A DNA stretch of 64,000 nucleotides from Bretschneidera sinensis. Its lineage: Eukaryota; Streptophyta; Magnoliopsida; Brassicales; Akaniaceae. Location: contig CM043700.1 of assembly GCA_023935145.1 (NCBI GenBank), positions 64,188,620 to 64,252,619 of the forward strand, written 5' to 3'. The stretch's first letter is position 1, and each line of letters starts with the position of its first letter. The position numbers and the translations under genes were made by a program. Below, piece by piece: positions 36,201 to 49,221 of the stretch. The notes under the pieces are model-generated. The model was not told where the DNA came from and made no database searches. It saw only the letters and a list, made by a program, of their open reading frames with translations.

Positions 36201-37560
36201 ATGGGTGGCCCATTGGCAGACTCATTGAACTCTAGGTGAGACAAGTGATCTGCCACCACATTCTCCACCTCTTTCTTATCCTTAATTGTTAAATCAAATT
36301 CCTGCAAGAGTAAAATCCACCTAATCAATCTTGCCTTAGCATCCTTCTTTGAAAAAAAGGTACTTAAGAGCTACATGGTCAGTAAAAATAGTGATAGGTG
36401 TACCAATTAGATAAGCAAAAAATTTATCTAAGGCAAAGACTACCGCTAGCAATTCTTTTTCAGTAGTGGAATATTCCATTTGTGCATTATTAGTAGTTCT
36501 ACTAGCGTAGTGTACAACAAAGGGCTTCCCCTCCCTTCGTTGTCCCAAAACTACCCCCACTGTATAATTACTCGCGCCACACATAATCTCAAACAATAAA
36601 TTTCAATCTGGTGACTGCATGATGGGGGCGGACGTAAGCTTATCAATGAGTGTTCGAAAAGCGTCCTCACACTCTTGTGTCCAATAGAACATGGCTTCCT
36701 TAGCTAGAAGGTTACACAATGGTCTAGATATAGCAGAGAAACTCTGTATAAATCTCTTGTAAAAATTGACATGCCCAAGAAAGCATCTAACATCCTTAAC
36801 AGTTTTGGGTGTGGAAAATTTAGAGATCAACTCTATTTTTGATTTATCCACTTTGATCCCTTTTTTAGAAATTATGTGCCCCAAAACTAGTCCAGAAGGA
36901 ACCATGAAATGACATTTTTCCTAGTTAAGCACAATACATTTTTCTTCACATCTACTCAAAACAACCTGTAAATGGAGTAAGCATGAATCAAAAGATCGCC
37001 AAACACAGTCAAATCATCCATAAAGACTTCCATAAATTTTTGGACCATATCGCTAAATATATTCATCATGCATCTTTAAAATGTAGCCAGTGCATTACAC
37101 AGTCCAAAAGGTATACACCGAAATGCATAAGTACCAAATGGGTATGTGAATGTAGTCTTATCCTGATCTTCTAGTGAAATTTCTATCTGATAATATCCTG
37201 AATACCCGTCTAGAAAGTAATAGAAAGGATGGCCAGCTACACGTTCTAAGATTTGGTCTAAAATGGAAGTGGGAAGTGATCATTGCGGGTGGCGGAATAA
37301 GTTTTCTATAGTCTATGCATATGCGCCACCTTGTCACTACCTTGGTAGGAACAGACATCCCTTCCATGTTGGTTACCATAGTTACCCCAAACTTTTTAGG
37401 TACTACCTGAGTCGGGCTAATCCACTTACTATCAGAGATAGGGTAAATGATAGCCGCATCTAACAACTTTAACACTTCTTTTTTCATGACTTCTTTCATA
37501 GTGCAGTTAAGTCGTCTCTGGGGGTCTCTACGGGAGTTAGCTCATTCCTCTAAATGGATC
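36201..37560 (-). pseudogene. Reverse transcriptase-RNase H of element E
   Basis: The minus frame from 37499 has KKEVLKLLDAAIIYPISDS, WISPTQVVPKKFGVTMV and WRICIDYRKL, then shifts. FMDD is readable at 37024-37013 (RCMMNIFSDMVQKFMEVFMDD). A second frame, 36905-36603, has LVLGHIISKKGIKVDKSK and FLGHVNFYKRFIQSFS. RNase H at 36596-36336 has CGASNYTVGVVLGQ, where the usual catalytic Asp of CDAS is Gly, then TTEKELLAVVFALDKF and [11 protein letters not shown]. The lost Asp and the frameshifts mean no activity. Confidence 0.85.
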
Positions 37561-38760
37561 CTATGGAACATATCAAGAGGTTAATACCTTTAATGTTAGC
37601 AATTATCCATCCTAATGCAGCTTTGTGCTTACTTAACATGTTAATCAATTTTTTTTCTTGTGAATCACTAAGTACAGAGGAAATAATAATAGGAAAGGTA
37701 TCACCTGGTCCCAAGAATGCATGTTTAAGTTCCTCAGGTAGCGTCTCTAAGTCGACCTTTAGGGTCTCTCTCCATCTCTTGGTAACTTCTCGAAGCTTGG
37801 TTGCCATTTCCATTCTCCTTTATCCTTTGACCCTGAAACACCAGAAACATCGAAAACATCATCAAGATAAAGTGAACTCTCAGAATCAGAAATACAAAGA
37901 AGACACTTTAAAGATTCTGAATTTTTTCTCATGAGAGCCTCCTTTGGGATCAGTGTGTCTATCATATACGTATGATAGCAATCATAATCATCATGTGGTT
38001 ATCTTTCGATGTTGAAAATGTTGACCTCTAGAGTCATGTTCCCAAAAGACAACTTCATTAGACCGTTCCTATAATTAATAAAAGTGTTAGAGGTGTCCAG
38101 GAAAGGTCTTCCTAAAAAGATTGGAACTTTAGACTACATATCAACCACAAAATGAGTATCCAGAATGAGAGAATCAATAGGATAGTAGAACTTATCTCTC
38201 TATATCAGTACATCTTCGACTATCTCCCTTGGTTGCTTAATCGATCAGTCGGCCAACTATAGTACCACAGATGTGGGTTTGATCTCTCATAGACCTAGTT
38301 GCAAGTAGACAATGTAAGGTTTACACGGGCTCCTAAATCCAGCAAAGCTTGAACGATCTCATGAGTCCCAATTTGATAAGTGATCATGGGACACCCTGAG
38401 TCTTTATATTTGAGCGATGTCTTTTGCTCAATCACTACACTCACTTACTCAGTCAAGAACGCAATCTTCTTGACTTGATGCTTCCTTTTTATAGTGCACA
38501 AATCCTTGATCGCCTTTGCATAGGTTGGTACCTGTTTAATCACATGAACCAAAGGCAAGCTAATCTTAACTTGTTTCAAATGTTCTAGGATTTCACCTTA
38601 TATTTTCGGATTTTTTCCTTTTGGTCGGAATGGTTGGGGAAAAGGGACTTGAACCAGAAATTTTTATTTGGCTTGTTCTTGGGGGAGTTCTCCTCAGTGC
38701 TCATGGTTGTTGTTTGACTTGGTCAATCTAACACCTTACCACTCCGAGTAGTTATGGCAT
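37561..38760 (-). pseudogene. Protease and linker of element E
   Basis: The aspartic protease motif reads LLDLGARVNL near 38350-38310, with Arg where related copies have Ser. Then KPTSVVL and FLGRPFLDTSNTFINYRNG (near 38120-38060) occur with several stops. An acidic linker follows (ALMRKNSESLKCLLCISDSE, 37965-37760), leading into the reverse transcriptase. Confidence 0.65.
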
Positions 38761-40175
38761 TGACCTCTGTGATGTTTTGTGATTGTGCCATATGTTGCCC
38801 CCTTGGATTTGATTGAGGGTGAGATGGAAATTTGCCTCGCTCTTGCTTTGCGAGAGAACTTGTTAGCTTAATTATTTGACTTTTAATTTCCTTGTTCTTT
38901 TCCGTTACCTATATCACAATAGTTTCCAATCTTTGAACAATTTTACCTTATGACTCCATAAATGCGTTTAATTTTTCCTTTAAAGGGATTCTATTAGGTT
39001 GCGCATTGTATGAGGTTGCAGGGTATGACACAGATGGTTGTGTATGTTCGTGTGTGGGTTGATTTGAGTCAGACCTTCAGCTAAAGTTCGGGTGGTTACT
39101 CCAACCAGGATTACATGTATTGGAGAAAGGATTATGAGGCTTCCTGTAAATTCTTAAGGCGTTACATTTTTTTTATAATAAAAAACCCCTCTCATCTCTG
39201 CAAAAGTTGGGCAATCCTGAGCTAAGTGTTCCACTCCCCATAGACGAAACAAGCACCTTGTGACTCGACTCTTACAATAGTATGTGTGAGTCTACCATCT
39301 TGGGTCTTAAGTGCCTCTAACTCTTGAGTTACTTGCTCTAATTTGGCTTTCATGCTATCCTCTTCCCTAAGTTGGTATATTTCAGCCGGTCTTGCTCTAT
39401 TTGTGCTTTCAACAGCATTGGGCCCTATTCAAGTGTGGGCCTTCTTAGCCAAGTCATTTAGATATTCAATTGCGTCATCGGGGTCCTTTTGCATAAAGTC
39501 TCCATTGCACATCATCTCTATGAATTGACGCTTTCTACTAGTAAGTCCCTCGTAGAAATGACTAACTACATGCCAACTCTCGTACCCATGGTGTGGACAC
39601 ATATTTAACAAATCCTTATACCTCTCCCATGCCTGATATAATGTCTCGCTATCCTTTTGAGTAAAGGTTGAAATTTGTCTTTTCAGACCATTGGTTTTGT
39701 GAAGTGGGAAGTATTTATTGAAAAATGCTTGCGTTATTTCTTTCCATGAACCTATGGACCTCGACCGCAAAGAGTATAGCCAACTCTTTGCTTTGTCCTT
39801 CAAAGAAAAAGGAAAAAACCTCAATTTAACCGAGTTAATAGCCTCAGGTATTCCATGAAACATGGCCACCACTTCCTCAAATTCTCTAATGTGAACATAA
39901 GGGTTTTCACATTCTAAACTGTGGAAGGTGGGTATCAATGTTATGTCCGGCTTGAAATCTGTATGTAGTGTGTCTGGCAGAAACATGATGCATGATGGTG
40001 TAGATGTGTGTGTGGGATGAAGATAGTCATTTAGGGTCCTAACAGAGTCATCTCCGTGATTGCTCATGGTGTTAGAGCTTGTGACTGAACCTGTTTCACT
40101 CCTAATGTAATTCGGTGGGTATTCTAACTGAACGTTTCTAACCAATCGTCCGTGTTCGTCTCTAACCCAACGCAT
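38761..40175 (-). pseudogene. Athila gag of element E
   Basis: The frame from 40175 to 39429 keeps most of the capsid domain: FHSLECENPYVHIREFEEV, LRFFPFSLKDKAKSWLYSL, SWKEITQAFFNKYFP and ETLYQAWERYKDLLNMCPHH, the standard order of plant Ty3/gypsy gag. A stop follows. The zinc knuckle near 39210-39260 has lost its second Cys (CFVY) and has a frameshift before EHLAQDC. NPGWSNHPNFSW appears at about 39110-39075, and ITTRSGKVLD near 38745. The start at 40175 lies 160 bases from the primer site, as expected. Confidence 0.88.
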
Positions 40176-40334
40176 ACAGCACCAACACTCTCTTTTTATT
40201 TAATTAATTAATTAATTTTTCTTTTCTTGAATAAAAGAAAACTGAAAAACAAACTAAAACTAGAATTAAAAAGAAACTAAAAGAAAGAGTTCGGAAAGAT
40301 TGTACCCGAAAACCTCTATGTAGATTGACGCTCT

Positions 40335-40351
40335 CCTCGGCAATGGTGCCA
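40335..40351 (-). other. Primer-binding site of element E (tRNA-Asp type)
   Basis: Plus strand CCTCGGCAATGGTGCCA, the complement of a tRNA-Asp-like primer site with a few changes, five bases from the LTR end at 40357. Confidence 0.7.
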
Positions 40352-40356
40352 AAATA

Positions 40357-41558
40357 TGAATTACGCCGAAGTAGTAGTATGCGGTAGCAACAGTATAGAA
40401 TGGGATGTCAATCCCACGAAAAGAACGTTCTACAGTCAAAGTCTTAGGGAAAAAATAATTGAAACAAAATTAAAAATTAATATTAAGAAAATGTTGAGAA
40501 TTAAATGAAGCAATTGATTAAGTGAAAGAAAATCAATAATGAGAAACACAACGGTCTAAGAATCCTTCCTAGATTTCATAGCTTCAACTTGTATCAATTC
40601 AGTAATTATAACTCAACTACACATTTCACATCCCAAATGCGTAATCGGAAAATAATAGTGAAAACACCAAAAATATTCTTTTGTAAATTATTATGAGAAA
40701 TCTCCTTCTTGTTTTTACAAGTAATGCAACGGTCGATTATATATGATATACTAAATCGACAATAATGCAGTAAAGGAAAATCATATATAATTAATCTACC
40801 GAAATCAATTGTATCCTAAATTCCACACATAAGAGAAGCATGACTGAACTTATATAAAGAAAAAGAACAACAATTCCCGGAGTTAAATAAATCTATGGAA
40901 GAAGAAAATATAATTGTCTGTCACACAAAAACATCAACTTTATATTAAATAAAGGAAACCGCTCAAAACAATTATTCAACGTTAAAAACACAAATAACTG
41001 AATTAATTACAAGCCAAACCCGCTATGTCTAGGAGTTCATCTCTTCACCTTAGTTGAAACTTAGCCTATCCGACAATACATAATCACAACAGCTCTCTAA
41101 AAATTCAGTGTGTATCTGTTCAACCCCCCTGTTTCTGAGTCTAAAATCCTACATATAGCTGTATGGAGATGGCTTTGTAGACAGAAAAATAGCCTTAGGG
41201 TTTCTGTTCAAACTGTGTTCTTTGCTGCTGTCCAGTCCCGGTTCTGCTGCTCTCCAGGCAGTGCTTCTGCTGCTGTCCAAGCTCGGTTCTGCTGCTGTCC
41301 AAGCCGTGCTTCTGCTGCTGTCCAGGCTCGGTTTTGCTACTCTGAACTGGTCCAGATGTTGTGGATTCTTTCGAACATATTTTATATATTTTTTTTGTTT
41401 AAGGCTTCTTTGTTTTTTTTTTTAATCTGCTAAACACACTAAAACACAGAGTTCTCCAAATGACCACACTTGTCAAGAAATTCAATGAATAATAAAAAAT
41501 AATATTAACAAATGTATATAATTAACTCTATCTGAAGTGCATTTTCATGACCTAATCA
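40357..41558 (-). repeat. 5' LTR of element E
   Basis: 1202 bp, TGAATTACGCC to CCTAATCA. It matches the 3' LTR closely except for a larger minisatellite and small changes. Confidence 0.9.
41219..41335. repeat. 22-23 bp minisatellite in the element E LTR
   Basis: Five units of the form TCTGCTGCTGTCCAAG, followed alternately by CTCGGT or CCGTGCT. The 3' LTR of the same element has about three and element D about two. Confidence 0.85.
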
Positions 41559-44500
41559 TGTAGCACAAGCAAGAGCCAAATGCATCAAAATTTGAATCTC
41601 GCAGCAAACTAATTCCAAACCATGCATGTATAGCATAATGGTAGCACAAGCAAGTACAAATGGCATCAGAATTTGAACTCATCAGCAAACCAAAACCAAA
41701 CATGCATTTATAGCATAATTATAGCTTAAGCAAGTGCCAAAGGCATCAGAATTTGAACGCAGCAGCAAACCAGTAACAAACCAAGCATGTATAGTAAAAT
41801 GGTAGTACAAGCAAGTACCAAAGGCATAAAAAAATGAACATAGTAGCACAAGCAAGAGCCAAAGGCATCAAAATTTGAATCCAGCAACAAATTAGTACCA
41901 AGACTAGCATTTATAGAAAAATGGTAACATAAACAAGTGCCAAAGATATGAAAAACAGAACTCAACAGAAAACAAATACTAAACCAAACATATATAGTAT
42001 AATGGTAACACAAGCAAGTGCCAAACACATCAAAATTTGAAACCGGTAGCAAACTAGTACCGAACAATGTATGCATAACATAATGGTAGCACAAGCAAGT
42101 GCCAAAGGCATGAAAAAATGAACCTTGCAGCAAACCAATACCAAACCAAGCATATATAGTATAATGGTAATACAAGTAAATGCCAAAGGTATCAAAATTT
42201 GAAGCCAATAAGGAGCCAATACCAAGAGAAGCATTTATAGCATAATGGTAGCACAAATAAGTGTCAAAGGCATAAAAAAATGAACCTAATAGCAAATAAA
42301 TAACAAACCAAGCATATATTGCATAATGGTGGCACAAGCAAGTGCCAAATAGATCAACTATTGAACCTACCAGCGAACTAGTACTAAACGAAGCAAATAT
42401 TGCATAATGATAGCTCAAGCAAGTGCCAAAGGCATCAAAATTTGAACCTAGTAGCAAACCAATGTCAAACCGTGCATGTATAGCAAAATGGTAGCACAAG
42501 CAAGTGCAAAAGGCATCAAAATTTGAACCCAGCAACAAATGAGTATCAAAATAACCATATATAGCGTAACAAGGGAACAAGCAAATACCGAAAAACATAA
42601 AAAATGAACCTAGCAGCAAACCACTACCAAACAAAGAATATATAGCATAATGGTACCACAAGCAAGTAGCAAAGACATCACAATTTGAACCTATAAACAA
42701 ACCAGTACAAAACCAAACATATATAGCATAATGGTAGCACAAGAAAATGCCAAAGGCTTCACAAGTTGAACCTAACAACAATCAAGTAGATAACCAAACA
42801 TATATAGCATAAAGGTAGCATAGGCAAGTGTCAAAGACATCGAAATTTGAACCTAGCAGTAAATGAGTACCAAAATGAGTGTATATAGCATAAGAGAGAA
42901 CAACTGGTGCCAAAAGCATAAAAACTGAACCTAACCAAAAACCATACCAAACCATGCATGTATAGCACAATGATAGCACAAGTAAGTGCCAAATGCATCA
43001 AAATTTGAACTCAGCAGCTAATCAGACCAACACTACGCATGTATAGCATAATGGTAGCACAGATAAGTGGTAGAGGCATCAAAATTTGAACCCAACAGCT
43101 AACCAGACCCACACAAAGAAAATATAGCATACTAGTAGCACAAGTAAGTGCAAAAGGCATCACAATTTGAATGCTGCAGCAAACCAGTTCCAAACCATGC
43201 ATGAATAGCATAATAGTAGCATAAGCAAGGGCCAATGGTATCAAAATTTGAACCCAACAGCAAACCAGTACCAAAACAAGCATATATGGCTTAATGGTAG
43301 CATAAACAATTGCCAGAGACAAAAAACTCAATGTAACAGCAAACAAATACCAAACCTAGCATATATAGTATAATGTTAGAATAAGCAAGTGCCAAAGGCA
43401 TCAAAATGAGAACTTAGCTGCAAACCAGTATGAAAGTAATCATATATAGCATAATTGTAGCACAAAAAAGCTCTAAAGGTATCAAAATTTGAACCCAATA
43501 GCAAACCAGTATCAAAACAAGTATATATGGCTTAATGATAGCATAAACAACCACCAAAGACATTAAAAAACAACTTAAGAGCAAACAAATACCAAACCTA
43601 GCATATATAGTATAATGTTAGCATAAGTAAGTGCCAAAGGCATCAAAATGTGAACTTACCTATAAACTAGTACAAAAACAAGCATATATAGTATAATGGT
43701 AGCACAAGAAAGCTCTAAAGGCATCAAAATTTGAACCAATAGCAAACCAGTACCAAACCAAGCATATATAGTATAGTGGTAGTACAAGCAAATACCAGAG
43801 GCATAAAAATTTGAATCCAGCAAAAAACTAATACCAAACCAACTATATATATCATAATGGTAGCACAAACAAGGTGCAAAAACATCAAAATTTGAACCTA
43901 TTAGAAACCAGTACCAAAACATGCATGTATAGAATAATGGTAACACAAGCAAGTGCCAAATGCATCAAAATTTGAATCCATCAACAAACTAGAACCAAGC
44001 CATGCATATATAGCATAATGGTAGCACCATCAAGTGCCAAAGGCATCAAAATTTGAACCCAGCAGCAAACCAGTACCAAACCATACATGTATAGCATAAT
44101 GCTAGCACAAACATGTTCCAAAGGTATCAAAATTTGAACCCAGCAGCAAACCAATACCAAAACTAGGCATATATAGCATAATAATAGCATAATAATAGCA
44201 CAAGAAAGTGCTAAAGGTATAAAAATTTGAACCCAACAACAAACCAATACCAAAATCAGCATATATAGCAAAATGGTAGCATAAAAAGTGCCAAAGGCAT
44301 CCGAAAATTAAGCTAGCAATAAAAAAATACCAAACCAATCATATGTAGCCTAATGGTAGCACAAAAAAGTTCCATAGGGATAAAAAATTGAACCTAGCAA
44401 TAAACCAATACCAAACCATGCATGTATAGAACAATGGTAGTACAAGCAAGTGTCAAAGGTTTCAAAATTTCAAAACAACAGAAAAGTAATTTCACACCAA

Positions 44501-47500
44501 GCATTTATGGCATAATGGGAGCTCAAGCAAGTGCCAAAGATATCAAAATTTGAACCTAACAGCTAACCAGAACTACAATAAGAATGATGGAAGCAGAAGC
44601 AAGTGACAAAATCATCAAAAAATGACCTAAGATGCAAACCAGTGCCAAGCAAAGCACATATAACATAATTATAGCACAAGCAAGTGCCAAAACCATCAAA
44701 ATTTAAACCCAACACCAAACCATCCATATATAGCATAATGGTAGCATAAGAAAGTTAAAAAGGCATCAAAATATTAACCCAACAACAAGCTTATGCCAAA
44801 CCATGGATGTATAGCCTAAGGGAAGCACAAGCAAGTCCCAAATGCATCAAAATTTGAACCCAACCACAACCTATACAAAACCATGCATGTATAGCATAAT
44901 GGTAGCATAAGCGAGTGCTAAAGGCAACAAAATTTGAACCCAACAACAAACCTATACCTAAACATCCATGTATAGCATAATGGTAGAATAAGCAAGTGCT
45001 AAAGGCATCAAAATTTGAACCCAACAGCAAACCTATACCACAAATAAGTGCCAAAGGCATCAAAATTTGAATCCAACAAAAAATCTATGCAAAACCATGC
45101 ATGTGTAACATAAGGGTAGCACAAGCAAGTACAAGGCATCAAAATTTGAACTCAGCAGCAAATTATTATAAAAACAAATTTATAATGAATGATGGGAGCA
45201 CAAATAAGTGATAAAAAAAATATTAAAAAAATGATCTGAGAAGCAATCTAGTGCCAAACAAAGCTTGTATAGCCTAATTATAGAAAAAGCAAGTGTCAAA
45301 AAAATTAAACTTTGAAACCAACATCAAACCAGTATTATACCAAGCAAGCATAATATAATAATAGCACAAGCAGATGCCAAAGGCATCAAAATTTGAACCT
45401 AGTAGTAAACCAATACCAAACCATCCATGTATAGCATAATAGTAGCATAAGCAACTGCTAAAGGCACAACAATTTGAACGCAGCAGCAAACTAATATAAA
45501 ACCATCCATGTATAGCATAATTGTAGTACAAGGAGATGCCAAAGGCATCAAAATTTGAACCAAACAATGAACCTATACCAAACCATCAACGTATAGCATA
45601 ACAGTAGCACAAACAAGTGCTAAAGGCATAAAAATTTGAACCCAACAACAATGTTATACCAAACCATACATGTATAGCATAATGATAGCACAAACAAGTG
45701 TTAAAAGCATCAAAATTTGAACCCTGCAACAACCCTATACCAAACCATCGATGTATAACATAATGGTAGCACAAGCAAGTGCTAAATGCATTAAAATTTG
45801 AACCTGATAACAAACCTATGCCAAACTATGCATCTATAGCATAACGATAATACAAGTAAGTGCTAAAAGTATAAAAATTTGAACTCAGTAGCAAATAAGT
45901 ATCAAAACAAGTATATAAAGAATGATGGGAGCATAAGCAAGTGACAAAAGCATCAAAAAATGATTTGAGATGCGAACCAATGTCAAACAAAGAATGTATA
46001 GCATAATTGTAGAACAAGAAAGTGCCAAAAAAGGTCAAAATTTGAAACCAACACCGAACCAATTCCAAACCATATAAGTATAGCGTAAAGGTAGCACAAG
46101 CAAGTGCCAAAGACATCAAAATTTGAACCTAGTTGCGAACCTATACTAAACCATCTATGTATAGCATGATGGTAGCACAAGAAAGTGCTAAAGGCATCAA
46201 AATTTGAACCCAATAGCAAACCTACACCAAACTATCGATGTATAGCATAATTGTAGCACAAGCAAGTGCTAAAGGTATCACAATTTGAACCCACAGCGAA
46301 CTTATACTAAACCATCCATGTATGGCGTAATGGTAGCACAAACAAGTGCTAAAGGCATCAAATTTTGAATCCGACAACATACCTATAGCAAACCATGCAT
46401 GTATACCATAATTGTAGCACAAGCAAGCGCCAAAGGCATCAAAATTTGAACTCAACAACAAATCAGTTTCAAAACAAGCATATAAAGAATGTTGAGAGCA
46501 CAATAAAGTGACAAAAGCATATAAAAGGATCTATGATGCAAACTAGTGCCAAATAAATCATGTATAACATAGTGGCAAAAGTCTTCAAAATTTGAAACTA
46601 ATAGCAAAACAATACAAAACCATGTAAGGATAGCATAAAAGTAGCATAATCAAGTGCCAAAGGCATCAAAATTTGAACCCAACAACAAACCTATACCAAA
46701 CCATGCATCTTTAGAATAACAGTGTCACAAGCAAGTGCTAAAGGAATAAAAATTTGAACTTAGTAGTAAATTTGTATCAAAACAAGTACATAAAGAATGA
46801 TGGGAGCATAAGCAAGTGATAAAAGCATCAAAATAGGATCAGAGATACAAACCAGTGCCAAACAAAGCATATATAGTATAATTGTAGAACAAGCAAGTGC
46901 CAAAAAGCATCAAAATTTGAAACTAACACCAAATCTGTACCAAACAATGCAAGCATAGCATAATGGTAGCACAACTAGATTTCAATGGAATCAAAATTTG
47001 AACCCAGGAGCAAACCTATACCAAACCATTCATGGATAGCATAATGGTAGCACAAACAAAAGCTAAAGGCATCAAAATTTGAACTTAGCAACAAATCAGT
47101 ATCAAAACAAGTATATAAAGAATGATGGGAGCATAAAGAAGTGACAAAAGAATCAAAAAATGGTCTGAGATGAAAACCAGTGCCAAACAAAACATGTATA
47201 GCCTAATTGTAGAAAAAATAATTTTCAAAAAATTAAAATTTGAACCCAGCAACAAACCTATACCAAACCATTCATGTATAGCATAATGGTAGCAAAAGCA
47301 AGTGCAAATGCATAATAATTTCAATGCAGCCACAATCTAATACCAAACCGTCCATGTATAGCATAAGGGTACCACAAGCAAGATCTAATGGCATCAAAAT
47401 TTGAACCCAATAGGAAATCTATAGAAAACCATCCGTGTATAGCATATCGGTAGCACAAGCAAGTACTAAAGGCATCAATATTTGAATCCAGCACCAAACC

Positions 47501-49221
47501 TATACCAAACCATCCACGTATCACATAATAGTAGCACAAGAAGGTGCCAAAGGCATCAAAATTTGAACCCAGCAACAAACTTATACCAAATCATACATGT
47601 ATAGCATAATGGTAATACAAGCAAGTGTATAAGGCATCCAAATTTGAACCTTACAACAAACCTATTCCAAATCATCGATGTATAGCGTAATGGTAGCACA
47701 AGCAAGTGCTAAATGCATCAAAATTTAAAACTAACAACAAACTTATGCCAAACCTTGCATCTATAGCATAACGGTAGCACAAGCAAGTGCCAAAGGCATA
47801 AATATTTGTACTCAACAGCCAATCAGTATCAAAACAAGTATATAAAGAATGATGGGAGCACAAACAGGTGATAAAAGCATAAAAAAGGAACTAAGGTGCA
47901 AACCAGGGCCAAACAAAGCATAGTTAACATAATTGTAGAACTAGGAATCACCAAAACGCATCAAAATTTGAAACCAACACCAAACCAATACTAAACCATG
48001 TAAGTATAGCAAACAGTAGCAGAAGCAGGTGCTAAAGGCATAAAAAATTGAATCAAGAAGCAAACCAATATGAAACCATGCATTTATAGCATAATGGTAA
48101 CACAAGTATATTGTGAAGGCATCAAAATTTGAACCTAGCAGCAAACCTATACCAAACTATTCATGTATAGTATAATGGTAGCCCAAGAAAGTGCTAAAGG
48201 TACTAAAATTGGAACCCAGTAGCAAACCTATACCAAAGCATCCATGTATGGCATAATGGTAGTACAAGAAAGTGTTAAAGGCATCAAAATGAACTCAACA
48301 ACAAACTTATACTAAACGATCCATGTATAGTGTAATGATAGCACAAACAAGTGCTAGAGGCATCAAAATTTGAACTCGACAACAAACCTATAGAAAACTA
48401 TCCATGTATAGCATAATGGTAGCACAAGCAAGTGCTAAAGGCATCAAAATTTCAACCCAGCAACAAACCTATACAAAACCATACATGTATAGCATAATGG
48501 TAACATAAGCAAGTGCTAAAGGCATCAAAATTTGAACCCTTAAGCAAATCTATTCCAAATTATTGATGCATAGTGTAATGGTAGCACAAGCAATTGCTAA
48601 AGACATCAAAATTTGAACCTAACAATAAACCTATTCCAAACCATGCATCTATGGCATAATGATAGCACAAGCAAGTTCTAAAAGCATAAAAATTTGAACT
48701 CAGCAGCAAATCAGTAACAAAACTAGTATAAAAAGAATGATGGAAGTATAAGCAAGTAAAAAAAGCATAAAAAAAAATTGATCTAAGATGCAAACCAATG
48801 CAAAACAAAGCATGTATAGCATAATTGTAGAACAAGTAAGTGCCAAAAAGCATCAAAATTTGAAACCAACAACAAACTAATACCAAACCATGTAAGCATG
48901 GCATAAGGGTAGCACAAACAAGTGCTAAAAGCTTCAAAATTTGAAACTAGCAGCAAAACTATACTAAGCCATCCATGTATAGCATAATGGTAGCACAGGA
49001 AAGTGCTAAAGGCACCAAAATTGGAACCCAGTAGCAAACCTATACAAAATTATACATGTATAGCATAATGGTAGCACAAGCAAGTTATAAAGGTATCACA
49101 ATTTGAACCCAACAACAAAATTACACTAAACCATCCATGTATAGCGTAATAGTAGCACAAACAAGTGCTAAAGGCAAAAAAATTTGAACCCGACAATAGA
49201 CCTATAGCAAACCATGCATAT
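41559..49221. repeat. 81-bp satellite, block 3 (left to right subfamily change)
   Basis: About 95 monomers. Up to about 44.5 kb the units are the left type (AAGCATATATAG, GTGCCAAAGG). From about 44.6 kb they become the right type (CATCCATGTATAG, GTGCTAAAGG, AACAACAAACCTAT), and the variant monomer with AAAGAATGATGGGAG appears, first at 44581, then near 45187, 45928, 46490, 46793, 47117, 47845 and 48727. Long minus-strand open frames here (up to 351 codons, 42781-41726) come from the 27-codon periodicity. Confidence 0.95.

Larger units (their letters stand above)
32288..41558 (-). mobile_element. Athila-type Ty3/gypsy retrotransposon (element E)
   Basis: 9271 bp in minus orientation with both LTRs, primer site, gag, protease, reverse transcriptase, RNase H, integrase and polypurine tract in Athila order. 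The flanks GGTAG (32283-32287) and TGTAG (41559-41563) differ by one base; joining them restores the satellite word AATGGTAGCACAAG. Every coding domain has stops or frameshifts. Unlike element D it still has recognisable integrase N- and C-terminal parts. Confidence 0.92.

Noticed and set aside
6700..40351. Short tRNA-Asp-like sequences at 6700, 20507 and 40335
   Set aside because: They are 17-bp primer-binding sites next to LTR ends, not tRNA genes.
41110..41433. Frame with repeated Ala/Ser/Leu motifs on the plus strand
   Set aside because: It is a product of the 22-23 bp LTR minisatellite, read antisense to the element.
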